Source: Marinomonas transparens (lineage in GTDB: Bacteria > Pseudomonadota > Gammaproteobacteria > Pseudomonadales > Marinomonadaceae). From it: 64,000 bases of DNA. The stretch covers positions 103,587 to 167,586 of the forward strand of contig NZ_JAEMNX010000011.1 of the NCBI RefSeq assembly GCF_016463975.1, written 5' to 3'. Of this stretch, positions 54,955 to 63,511 are shown piece after piece. A model generated the notes under the pieces. The model did no database searches. It was not told where the DNA came from and worked only from the letters and a program-made list of their open reading frames with translations. Within the stretch, counting starts at the first letter, position 1. Each line of letters starts with the position of its first letter. The translations under genes were made by a program, and so were the position numbers.

Positions 54955-55761
54955 ATGAAAACCCTAGCTTACTGTTTGATTCTTGGTTCTGCTGTCATGA
55001 TGACCAGCGGCTGCCAGCATAATGTTATCCCTAAGCCCGTTTATCCCTATGATATAAAGCAGGTGGAAACAAACCGTGTTGCCGATGCGCTACGAATCGC
55101 CAGTGTTAGAATCGCTCAGCTTAATCGTGTGGGTGGCGCTGAATGTATTCCTGCACGGCTTTATCGCATGCAACAACTCGCAAGAAAAATTCGCGGGGAA
55201 CACGAAAGCGGACTCGATCAGGATGCCTTGCTCAACTTACGCATACTCGACCAACATATACGAGACGCCGAAGATGGTCTCGCTTATTTGCAGATTAACA
55301 CTGCTTGTCAGCAATACGTTCAAGACTTACGTTTAGTCGCCCTACAACCTCTCCTCAAACAAATTGCTGAGCAAACCTTTACCACAGGCCAAGCGAATCT
55401 CCCGGCAGGTATGTCGTTATTGCTAGATGATTTAGCAAAATGGTTGCTAGCACACCCTGCTTATCAAGTATCTTTGGTGGGCCATACAGATGCAATGGGG
55501 GAAGCTCACAAAAACGAAAACTTGGCTTTAGAACGCGCTTTTACACTTTCTAACTATCTTAAAGCGCAACATGTGCCAGACTATCAAATAGCAATAAATG
55601 CACAGGGGGAGCTTAACCCTATTAGCAGTAATGCTAGTGAATCAATGCGTTACAAAAATAGAAGGGTTGAAGCAACTGCCATTCTCTTAATTCCAAGCCA
55701 AAAACTTGAGAGCAAGGTCAAAGAATGGCCATCAGTAACGGACATCTGGAGAGGGAAGTAA
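54955..55761 (+). CDS. OmpA-family lipoprotein (SypB-like)
   Basis: About 268 residues from the ATG at 54955, which follows AAGGAG; a start seven codons earlier would include that site. A lipoprotein signal peptide ends SGC, with Cys about residue 20. Residues about 150-255 are an OmpA C-terminal peptidoglycan-binding domain: VSLVGHTDAMGEAHKNENLALERAFTLSNYL and the closing RYKNRRVEATAIL. The N-terminal part is helical. It may anchor the export channel to the cell wall; gene order fits sypB. Confidence 0.85.
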   Translation: MKTLAYCLILGSAVMMTSGCQHNVIPKPVYPYDIKQVETNRVADALRIASVRIAQLNRVGGAECIPARLYRMQQLARKIRGEHESGLDQDALLNLRILDQHIRDAEDGLAYLQINTACQQYVQDLRLVALQPLLKQIAEQTFTTGQANLPAGMSLLLDDLAKWLLAHPAYQVSLVGHTDAMGEAHKNENLALERAFTLSNYLKAQHVPDYQIAINAQGELNPISSNASESMRYKNRRVEATAILLIPSQKLESKVKEWPSVTDIWRGK

Positions 55762-55762
55762 A

Positions 55763-57880
55763 ATGCAACCGTTCACTCAATTTATGAAGGGCAAGTTGAT
55801 CTTAATCAAATGGATGATGATCTTTTGTTTAGCCTACACCAGTGTTGGTTTTGCGGAAACACAATCCTTAATTCGTCCCGGTGATATGTTAAGCATTGAG
55901 TTTTTAGGTGAATCAGGCTTTGATGCTCCCTTTCCGGTAGACCGTCAGGGTAATATCGTCCTTCCAGAGGTCGGTTTAATTACCTTATCTGGGCTTACTA
56001 TAGAAGACGCTCAGCAACTGATTCAGGTGCAGCTATCATCCCGTTATTTGAATACCGATAAACTTCGTTTGACCATGCTTTCCCAGCGTTTACTGGTCAC
56101 CGTGTTAGGCTATGTCAAAGCCCCAGGAGAAGTGGATATTCCAGGTGATGGGTCATTGCAAATGGCCCTGACCGCCGCGGGCGGTATTAAACCCGGCGGC
56201 CAACTTAATAAATTGCAAATTCGTCGCGGTGATGACATTACTGTAGTCGATTATAAGCAATACCTAGATTCTGGGAATGAAAGCCTAATACCCGCCCTGC
56301 AACCACTGGATATTATTTTTGTACCCTCTTCTCCTCTTACCGGAAATGTAGAGGTAGAGTTCGATGCCGCCAGTTTATTATCTGGTGGCGATGCCGCAGA
56401 AAAATCTCAATCTGTAAAAATATTTGGTGAAGTTCATAAACCCGGTTCATTTACCTATGATGCCGAGCAAAACATTGTCGACATGCTGATGCGTGCCGGC
56501 GGCGTAACACGCTTCGCTAGCGTGGAACAAATTCGCTTAATTACCGATGGCGACCCCATCTTATTTGATCTCAAAGACTATCTTGATGGCGGTAGCAAGG
56601 TGAACCTGCCTTTGGTTGCTCCCGGCGCGACCTTATTTGTGCCGATGAAAGAAGAAGAGGTAAAAACCGGTAACCGTACTGTCTATGTCATGGGGGAAGT
56701 GTTTCGCCCCGGTGCCTATGAAGTTAAAGGCGAAGCGTCTTTCTTTGAAATACTTGCGAATGCTGGTGGCCCCAGTCGTTTTGCTAGAACCCGAGAAATT
56801 CGGATTATTCGTCAGAATGGTCAAGTGTCAAATTTTGATTTACAGGCCTACACCGAAGGCTTATCGGTTGCGGAGGTTCCAAAAGTTGCTCCGGGAGACG
56901 CCATTTTTGTGCCAGAGAAAAACGACATAAATCAAACCTCTTGGCTGAAAATCACACCAGATAACGCAGTACATGTGATTGGTGCTGTTACCCAACCGGG
57001 TCGTTATGAGTGGTCCGATGAAATGGGCTTAATGGATTTAATTGCCGAAAGTCGTGGCCCAGCAAAAGATGCCGACTTAAAACGCTTAACCATTAAACGC
57101 CGTAATGAAGCTCCTGTCACTTATGACCTAGCCGCTTATTTTAAAGGTGAAAACCGCCTGCCTCTACCGCAATTACAAGGTGGCGATAGCGTTATTATTC
57201 CCCGGGTGCCGGAATTACCCTCGGGAAACAAAGCCGTTTGGACTCGACAAATCAGTGAAGAATCTGTCTTCGTATTAGGCCAAGTAGGCGTACCAGGGCG
57301 TTATCATTTTACCGACCAACAGAGCTTCCTTGATGTTTTAGCGGCAGCCAATGGGCCCAGCGAACAAGCAGACCTTAGGGCCGTACGAGTGATTCATCGT
57401 AATGCCAAAAAAGTACAGCTCACAGAAGTCGATTTGGCGCTGTATTTTGAAACCGGCGACGAGACCTTATTACCAGCATTGCAAGCTGGCGATACTATTT
57501 TTATTCCTGGTAAAGAGCTCATTGATTACGAACGCCAAGCATCACGTTCCGTGCGTGTCATGGGCTCCCTTAATAGTCCGGGTCATTATCGCTTTAACGA
57601 TGATATGAACCTACTGGATTTACTCGCTCGTGCGGGGGGGCCGACGGATAAGGCCAACATCGAAGACATTCAGATACTCCATCAAGGCTGCTGTGAACCA
57701 ACCACCACCCACTTCAATCTTAAAGAATATTTGGACAACCCTGAAAACAAGTTATTGCCCATCGTTCGCTCAGGAGACACGGTGTATTTACCTTCAAATG
57801 ACAATGGTACTTGGTCACAGGCCATGTCTTTGGTGCGTGACTTTCTTAGTATCGCCACCTTGCTTGTTTTACTTCTATAG
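55763..57880 (+). CDS. Outer-membrane polysaccharide export protein with six SLBB domains (SypC-like)
   Basis: A 705-residue Wza-type export protein. A signal peptide ends near residue 32 (VGFAE). The poly_export domain has IRPGDMLSIEFLGE and RQGNIVLPEVGLI. Six SLBB domains follow, each marked by an AGG/GP signature (AAGGIKPGG, RAGGVTRFA, NAGGPSRFA, SRGPAKDA, AANGPSEQA, RAGGPTDKA). It ends in a hydrophobic C-terminal helix (SLVRDFLSIATLLVLLL). It differs from short Wza by its many SLBB modules. It forms the exit channel. Confidence 0.9.
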   Translation: MQPFTQFMKGKLILIKWMMIFCLAYTSVGFAETQSLIRPGDMLSIEFLGESGFDAPFPVDRQGNIVLPEVGLITLSGLTIEDAQQLIQVQLSSRYLNTDKLRLTMLSQRLLVTVLGYVKAPGEVDIPGDGSLQMALTAAGGIKPGGQLNKLQIRRGDDITVVDYKQYLDSGNESLIPALQPLDIIFVPSSPLTGNVEVEFDAASLLSGGDAAEKSQSVKIFGEVHKPGSFTYDAEQNIVDMLMRAGGVTRFASVEQIRLITDGDPILFDLKDYLDGGSKVNLPLVAPGATLFVPMKEEEVKTGNRTVYVMGEVFRPGAYEVKGEASFFEILANAGGPSRFARTREIRIIRQNGQVSNFDLQAYTEGLSVAEVPKVAPGDAIFVPEKNDINQTSWLKITPDNAVHVIGAVTQPGRYEWSDEMGLMDLIAESRGPAKDADLKRLTIKRRNEAPVTYDLAAYFKGENRLPLPQLQGGDSVIIPRVPELPSGNKAVWTRQISEESVFVLGQVGVPGRYHFTDQQSFLDVLAAANGPSEQADLRAVRVIHRNAKKVQLTEVDLALYFETGDETLLPALQAGDTIFIPGKELIDYERQASRSVRVMGSLNSPGHYRFNDDMNLLDLLARAGGPTDKANIEDIQILHQGCCEPTTTHFNLKEYLDNPENKLLPIVRSGDTVYLPSNDNGTWSQAMSLVRDFLSIATLLVLLL

Positions 57881-57890
57881 GAGCATCAAG

Positions 57891-58598
57891 ATGAACACAT
57901 TTCCGGTTAACTACGTAGAGCTTGAAAGTATCTACCAATCTTTAGAAAAGTATCGCTATCAATGCATTAGTCTAAGCGGAGCCCATGGTTCATGTGGCAC
58001 GTCGATGATGGCGTATGCCTTGGCAAAACGTTATCAAGCTAATGGCTATAAAGTCTTGCTGATTGATGTCAACCTCCACCAACCGAGCTTAGATAAGCGA
58101 CTTGGCCTAATAAGACAGGACTGGCAAGTGGGACAAGACAATAAATCGGCCATTTACGCACCGTCTGTGGAGGGCACAGATTTTTTATCGGCTCCCCTAA
58201 GTAACACGGCGTCATCCAGTTTCAGGGACCCTGTAGCCATACAGCATTCCGTCGCAGAATGGTTGACCAGCTATGATAGAGTGATCTTTGATACTTCGCC
58301 TATCAGCACCAGTAATTATAGGGATATTCCAACGAATTTAATCTGTGCCGCTGCGGATGCTTCTATTTTAATGATTAAGAGTGAATTTACTTCCCAAGCC
58401 ATTTTACAAGAATGCTGCGATAAATTTGCCCAAGCCAATGCGAATTTAATCGGTGTCGTGATGAATGATATGGACTTCCCTTCTTTGGCAGATGAAATGC
58501 TACGAGAAACACAGCGCATATCCACCCATCTGCCTTGGCTTCAACGTGCTTTGCAGAAGTTCATTCGTCAATCTGGTTTTTTAAACTTTAGGGCTTAA
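57891..58598 (+). CDS. CpsD/BY-kinase-like ATPase with degenerate Walker motifs (SypD-like)
   Basis: A 235-residue ParA/CpsD-fold protein; start ATG follows TAGGAG. The expected P-loop reads SGAHGSCGTSMMAYALA, in which Gly stands where the Walker A Lys is expected. The Walker A' strand is VLLIDVNLHQP rather than LLIDxDxRxP. The Walker B-like strand is YDRVIFDTSPIS. There is no C-terminal tyrosine cluster. Kinase activity is therefore doubtful; a structural role with Wzz is possible. Gene order fits sypD. Confidence 0.78.
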   Translation: MNTFPVNYVELESIYQSLEKYRYQCISLSGAHGSCGTSMMAYALAKRYQANGYKVLLIDVNLHQPSLDKRLGLIRQDWQVGQDNKSAIYAPSVEGTDFLSAPLSNTASSSFRDPVAIQHSVAEWLTSYDRVIFDTSPISTSNYRDIPTNLICAAADASILMIKSEFTSQAILQECCDKFAQANANLIGVVMNDMDFPSLADEMLRETQRISTHLPWLQRALQKFIRQSGFLNFRA

Positions 58599-58602
58599 TT
58601 CT

Positions 58603-60027
58603 ATGTTAACTTTCAAAACCGCATTGTGGTTACAACTGGTGATAATGGAGACGGTGCTCGTCGCTGTTTTATCCTTAAGCACTTTTACCTTTGATATCAC
58701 TTTCATCACTATGGCCTTGTCATCCCCCATTTTGGTGACCCTGATATTCCATACCTTGGCCCAGAAACAATTTTTGTCCCATAGAAAACAAGAAATAGAA
58801 CATCTAGAAGCGTTACAAGCTAAATTACAGGCCACGGCAAGAAATGCCACAGATAATCATTCTGTTGAAACGACGCAGCTTGAAACACAATCGGCAAAAG
58901 AAGACCATGACATTACTCTCGCCGCCCTAGAAAATATGCCGGAAGGGGTATTGATATACCAACAAGATTCACTGCTTTTTGCTAACCCTAGTGCCATGAA
59001 TATATTCAAAGTCGATCACCTAAAAGCACTTAATATCGATCAATACTTCCCCAGTGATTTGCAAAAAAACCTACAGCTAAGCAGACAAACAGGCGCACCG
59101 TTTTTATCCGCAACCTATAATATTATTGATAACCAACTCACCGTGAAGCAAGCAAGAATAAGAGTCACCATAGACAAAGACTATTGCTTTGTGTTCATTG
59201 AAGACCTGACCTCATCTGCATCTCCCAGCTCAATTGCCGTACCTAAGAAAAAGGGATTGTCTGGAAAAAACATTCTTCTCGTGGAAGACAGCCCTGCCAA
59301 TCAGATGTTAATGAAAGGTCAACTTGAAACCCAAGGGGCTTCGGTAGACTGTGCGGATGATGGTGTACAAGGTATTAATCAAGCAAAGCTGAAAGCTTAC
59401 GACCTTATTCTCATGGATTTGCAAATGCCGACAATGGACGGCATTAACGCCGCAAAGCATATCAAAGACCTACCGCAACATACCATGACACCGATTATTG
59501 CTATGTCCGGTACTCGAAATGAAGAGATCGATAAGGCGATTCAGCAAGTGGGCATTGAGGCTTTCATACATAAACCTGTTTCCAACAATGATCTAATAAA
59601 AACCTTAAGTGATTTTTTTGAGCGCGCTCACAGCTCTGTTAATGCATCTCATAAAGAAAACTCAGCCTCACAAGAGCTTCCCTTTGACCAAGATGTAATC
59701 ATGCAAATGCAGCAAGATATCGGCAAGCAGCGGACAAATGACATGACCCATGTTGCTATCGAAGAAATCGAAAAGCGCCTAACGACATTAGAACAAGGCA
59801 TTCATGACAGCTCTCTTCTGGACCTGAAGCGCCAAGCACACACCATCAAAAGTACCGCTGCTAGCTTTGGGCTCATGTCCCTGTCCGCGCTTTGTCACTT
59901 AATCGAATTAAATTGTCGCGATGGTAGAGATGAAGAAATAGCAACACAGACCGCACAAGCAAGAGAAATTTTTGATTGTGGTAAAGAAGAACTGTTAGCG
60001 TTTTACACTAATGCCGAGCAGGAATAA
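58603..60027 (+). CDS. Membrane PAS-receiver-HPt phosphorelay protein without kinase domain (SypF-like)
   Basis: A 474-residue protein. Two membrane segments lie at about 8-28 and 33-52, then a coiled coil, a PAS-like domain about 105-205 (ALENMPEGVLIYQQDSLLFANPSAM), a receiver with Asp272 (LILMDLQMPTMDG) and Lys near 327 (IHKPVS), and an HPt domain with His413 (KRQAHTIKSTAASFG). No HisKA or HATPase stretch is present. V. fischeri SypF is a hybrid kinase whose HPt domain is what matters for relay from RscS. Here the protein must get phosphate from another kinase. Confidence 0.83.
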   Translation: MLTFKTALWLQLVIMETVLVAVLSLSTFTFDITFITMALSSPILVTLIFHTLAQKQFLSHRKQEIEHLEALQAKLQATARNATDNHSVETTQLETQSAKEDHDITLAALENMPEGVLIYQQDSLLFANPSAMNIFKVDHLKALNIDQYFPSDLQKNLQLSRQTGAPFLSATYNIIDNQLTVKQARIRVTIDKDYCFVFIEDLTSSASPSSIAVPKKKGLSGKNILLVEDSPANQMLMKGQLETQGASVDCADDGVQGINQAKLKAYDLILMDLQMPTMDGINAAKHIKDLPQHTMTPIIAMSGTRNEEIDKAIQQVGIEAFIHKPVSNNDLIKTLSDFFERAHSSVNASHKENSASQELPFDQDVIMQMQQDIGKQRTNDMTHVAIEEIEKRLTTLEQGIHDSSLLDLKRQAHTIKSTAASFGLMSLSALCHLIELNCRDGRDEEIATQTAQAREIFDCGKEELLAFYTNAEQE

Positions 60028-60045
60028 CCATCAGCAGGAATAACT

Positions 60046-61578
60046 ATGTTTGCGCCTAAATCTATACATTTCCAATACTCAGATAATCTGCCTAGAAGAG
60101 CACGACAAGGCCTGCAAAACATGTTACTGCACGCTCCTCTAAAAGATTCTGAGCGTAATAAAATATTATTGGCCGTTACTGAAATTTGTACCAACTACAT
60201 CCGACACAGCCAAACAAAGCCAACGCAAATACAACTGAATATGAGTTGGAGCAAAACGCTATTTCAGCTCAACATTGATGATAATGGAAGTCCAATACCC
60301 GACGACTTTGAGATTAGCAGTCTAGATGATCTCTTGGCTGCTGAACCAAATACCAGTGGTTATGGTATGGCCATACTTAAATCTGAATTTGATCTATGTG
60401 ACTATCAGCGCTTTGCTGATCAACAAAAGAATTCTTGGCAGCTCAGCCTATTCATAGCGGATACTTCCCAACGTTATAAAATCGCCATCATCGATGATGA
60501 TGCCTTACAATTAAATATGCTGAACATGTACCTTGAAGAGCATCAAACCTTCCTTTTCGACTCGCCGATCAGTGCCTATGACTGGCTTAAACACAATCAT
60601 GTGGACATCATTGTCTCTGATGTTTACATGCCTGAAATGGACGGCTTAGCCTTTCGTGAGCGCCTAAGAGATATTTCACACCTTAATACCACCCCCTTTA
60701 TTTTTCTGACAGCTGATAATCAGGAAGCATTAGAGAGTAATATTTTTCGTAGCGACATTGATGACTTCATTTTAAAGCCGGTGCAAAAAACAAAAATTCT
60801 CAATGTGATAGAAAGGGTCATACAGCGCAGCCATAATTTGCTGCTACAGGCCTATACCCTGCTCGATTCAGAGGTAAAGCAACAACTGCGTAAGCCCATT
60901 GATGCCGCCCATAAAAATGATCGTTATCGTATGGCCTCTTTTTCACGTAGCGCCCATATTGGTGGTGGGGATTGCTGGCATATAGAGACAAACCAAGATA
61001 AAAACAACGTGCATGCGATTCTCTGCGATGTCATGGGACACGATATCAAAGCCTGCTTTAACGCCTCACGACTACATGGCTTTATTCAAGCCATGTCTAC
61101 ACTGCCGCTATGTCACTTAGACGCACCGTCTTATTCTTTACAACTGTTCAATGCAACCAATACTTGGTTAAGCAAATCCGCCCCTGAAATCATTACCACA
61201 ATGCAATGCCTGTCCATCGAAAAAGAGCAGATATATTTGACCAATTCAGCAGGCTTACCACCCTTTATTATTTCCCAAAATGGCCATTTAGCCTCTTTAC
61301 CAATTACCGGCCCCTTACTAGGCTTATATAGTGACCCAGATTTTTCTCCAACGCCCGTTATGATGGACGTAGGCGAGTCGATTCTGTTATTTACCGATGG
61401 TCTGGTCGAGGTGCCAAATAAACCAGAGGAAGAGCAACAACGCTTAAAGCACCTTAGCGAGCAAATCCAGTATGCCAAGAGGCACCATCACCCTCTTGCG
61501 GAATGCATAGAGACATTTTTAGAAGAAATCCCCCTAAATGACGATATAAGCGTTATCTTAATAGAGAAAATAGCCTAA
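60046..61578 (+). CDS. HATPase-receiver-PP2C partner-switch regulator (SypE-like)
   Basis: A 510-residue three-part protein. Residues about 1-140 are an RsbW-like kinase with N-box TEICTNYIRH, DDNGSPIP and SGYGMAIL. Residues about 145-265 are a receiver with Asp192 (IVSDVYMPEMDG) and Lys in ILKPVQ. Residues about 290-508 are a SpoIIE-type PP2C phosphatase (GGGDCWHIET, ILCDVMGHD, LFTDGLVEV). This is the SypE plan: it can phosphorylate and dephosphorylate the STAS protein, with the receiver choosing. Here it follows the F-like gene instead of preceding it. Confidence 0.9.
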   Translation: MFAPKSIHFQYSDNLPRRARQGLQNMLLHAPLKDSERNKILLAVTEICTNYIRHSQTKPTQIQLNMSWSKTLFQLNIDDNGSPIPDDFEISSLDDLLAAEPNTSGYGMAILKSEFDLCDYQRFADQQKNSWQLSLFIADTSQRYKIAIIDDDALQLNMLNMYLEEHQTFLFDSPISAYDWLKHNHVDIIVSDVYMPEMDGLAFRERLRDISHLNTTPFIFLTADNQEALESNIFRSDIDDFILKPVQKTKILNVIERVIQRSHNLLLQAYTLLDSEVKQQLRKPIDAAHKNDRYRMASFSRSAHIGGGDCWHIETNQDKNNVHAILCDVMGHDIKACFNASRLHGFIQAMSTLPLCHLDAPSYSLQLFNATNTWLSKSAPEIITTMQCLSIEKEQIYLTNSAGLPPFIISQNGHLASLPITGPLLGLYSDPDFSPTPVMMDVGESILLFTDGLVEVPNKPEEEQQRLKHLSEQIQYAKRHHHPLAECIETFLEEIPLNDDISVILIEKIA

Positions 61579-61600
61579 CAAGGGGTTACAGAGGATAAAT

Positions 61601-63091
61601 ATGAAGGATACGGATGCATCAATACTCATTATAGAAGACAGCCCAACACTCTCTAAACTCTATAAAAGCTATTTAGAGGATCAGTCCTATCAACTAGCGC
61701 TTGTCGACACGGGTCAAGATGCGCTTAATAGCATTTCGCAGCATACCTATGACATAGTGTTATTGGACCTGCAATTACCCGATATGAATGGCATTGACAT
61801 TCTTAAATCGATTCATCAACGGAAACTGCCCTGTTCTGTGATTATTATCACCTCCCATGGATCAGTAGAATCCGTTGTCGAAACCATGAGCTATGGCGCC
61901 CTCGATTACTTAGAAAAACCTTTTAATGCGAATCGCTTACTGACAACCGTTCAAAACGCCCTTAAAAACACCCAACTTGAAAAACAACTGCAAACCCTGA
62001 AAGACAACTTTGAACGTAATAAGTTTGTCGGCTTTGTCGGCCAATCAACGCCGATGCAACGGGTTTACAACATCATAGAAAGTGCTGCCCCTAGTAAAGC
62101 GACCGTCTTTGTCACTGGAGAAAGCGGTACAGGTAAAGAGGTCTGCGCAGAAGCCATTCACAAACTCAGCCCCCGTAAGGGACAGCCCTTGGTTGCACTT
62201 AACTGTGGCGCTATTCCCAAAGACTTAATGGAAAGTGAAATCTTTGGCCATATCAAAGGCGCTTTCACTGGCGCTGTGGCCCCAAGGCAAGGAGCTGCAG
62301 AACGTGCTAATAAAGGGACATTATTTTTGGATGAAATCTGTGAAATGGACATGGATTTACAGGTCAAATTACTGCGTTTTATTCAAACAGGCACCTATCA
62401 AAAAGTTGGCAGCAGTGAAATGCAAAAAGTCGATGTGCGTTTTGTCTGCGCCACTAACCGGGATCCGCTTAAGGAAGTGGAAGCCGGACGCTTTCGAGAG
62501 GATCTCTACTATCGATTGCACGTTATTCCGATTCCCCTACCGCCATTACGCGAGCGAGAAGCGGACATTATTATGTTAGCCAGACATTTTTTAAAACTTT
62601 ACGCCAAAGAAGAAGAGAAACCTTTTTCTCAATTTACTCCCAAAACAGAAGTCGTGTTAAACAGCTTTCATTGGCCGGGCAATATCCGACAATTACAAAA
62701 TGTCATTCGGAATATTATTGTCTTAAACGATGGTGATACTGTTGATACAGAGATGTTGCCTCCGCCGCTTAATGACCTTACCCAGAATATTCAGGTACGA
62801 ACCCGATCAGCAGCGCCTATTAGGCAAGAGGAAGCGATTAGCGATAACCCCATCAGCCATGATGAAACAAATTACGAAATCGCCAGCACAATGAATGACG
62901 CTTCAACATCATTAGATAGTGCTTTCAAGCCACAAACCCACGATGCTATTCAGCCCCTCTGGATGGTTGAGAAAAATGTCATAGAGCGGGCGATTGCCCT
63001 ATGTGATGGAAATATCCCGCAAGCCGCTGCACAGCTGGAAGTCAGCCCATCGACGATTTATCGAAAAAAACAACAATGGGACAGTATGTAA
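61601..63091 (+). CDS. NtrC-family sigma-54 activator (SypG-like)
   Basis: A 496-residue response regulator. Receiver 1-120 has Asp56 (VLLDLQLPDMNG) and Lys in YLEKPFN. The AAA+ domain has Walker A GESGTGKE near 173, the sigma-54 contact loop GAFTGA at 220-225, Walker B GTLFLDEICEM and the arginine region FREDLYYRL. A linker of about 60 variable residues leads to a Fis-type helix-turn-helix (CDGNIPQAAAQLEVSPSTIYRKKQQW). It is the likely activator of the sigma-54 promoters across 34-55 kb. Its gene ends the locus. Confidence 0.93.
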   Translation: MKDTDASILIIEDSPTLSKLYKSYLEDQSYQLALVDTGQDALNSISQHTYDIVLLDLQLPDMNGIDILKSIHQRKLPCSVIIITSHGSVESVVETMSYGALDYLEKPFNANRLLTTVQNALKNTQLEKQLQTLKDNFERNKFVGFVGQSTPMQRVYNIIESAAPSKATVFVTGESGTGKEVCAEAIHKLSPRKGQPLVALNCGAIPKDLMESEIFGHIKGAFTGAVAPRQGAAERANKGTLFLDEICEMDMDLQVKLLRFIQTGTYQKVGSSEMQKVDVRFVCATNRDPLKEVEAGRFREDLYYRLHVIPIPLPPLREREADIIMLARHFLKLYAKEEEKPFSQFTPKTEVVLNSFHWPGNIRQLQNVIRNIIVLNDGDTVDTEMLPPPLNDLTQNIQVRTRSAAPIRQEEAISDNPISHDETNYEIASTMNDASTSLDSAFKPQTHDAIQPLWMVEKNVIERAIALCDGNIPQAAAQLEVSPSTIYRKKQQWDSM

Positions 63092-63110
63092 AGGGGCGAA
63101 GGCATATATT

Positions 63111-63124
63111 CGCGGCAAGCCGCG
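63111..63124. repeat. REP-like GC-rich palindrome
   Basis: CGCGGC-AA-GCCGCG, 19 bases after the activator gene. The form resembles bacterial REP units and it lies near a REP-associated-type transposase remnant. It may also help end the long transcript. The rest of 63092-63179 shows nothing else. Confidence 0.45.
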
Positions 63125-63179
63125 TTTCAACTTGAAGGGAGATTATTGGGTTCCAGCTTAAAGTTTTGTTACATCGCCA

Positions 63180-63431
63180 TTATTTCTGGTTGATACGCCC
63201 CGTCGTATCAAACAACTCAAGGTAGTCCATCAATTTGAAAGACAAGCCATCAGGTATGTTCTCTCTAGGGTTACCAACAAAAGGATAAAGCGGTTTCGGT
63301 TGTTTTTGATGCCTAGCAGCAACGACACGCTTTTTCACACTGGTGAATTCTGAGGTCTCAGGTGTTTGGCTGAGCTTAAAATATGACACACACGTTAAGA
63401 GTTCCATAAGGAATACTCGCTTTAAATGCAC
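63180..63431 (-). pseudogene. Remnant of a REP-associated (RAYT/Y1-type) transposase
   Basis: Only the last ~40 residues of this 83-codon frame look familiar: KPLYPFVGNPRENIPDGLSFKLMDYLELFDTTGR resembles the C-terminal tail of the long IS200-like, REP-associated transposases (PFxGNPRExxPxGLPFxLxDYLELVDWTGR). The catalytic part is absent and the frame stops before the usual basic end, so it is judged a remnant. The recall of this family is from memory. Region 63092-63511 otherwise holds no gene. Confidence 0.5.
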
Positions 63432-63451
63432 CTTTTCTTCTGCCAGAAAAC

Positions 63452-63486
63452 AAAATGGCCTTCTGAATCAGAAGGCCATTTTTTTG
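63452..63486. terminator. Bidirectional hairpin terminator
   Basis: Perfect 14-bp stem AAAATGGCCTTCTG / CAGAAGGCCATTTT with a 3-base loop, followed by T on the plus strand. It ends the leftward gene at 63512 or the polysaccharide transcript. Confidence 0.85.
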
Positions 63487-63511
63487 CACTGCTTGCTATC
63501 AATAATAGTAC

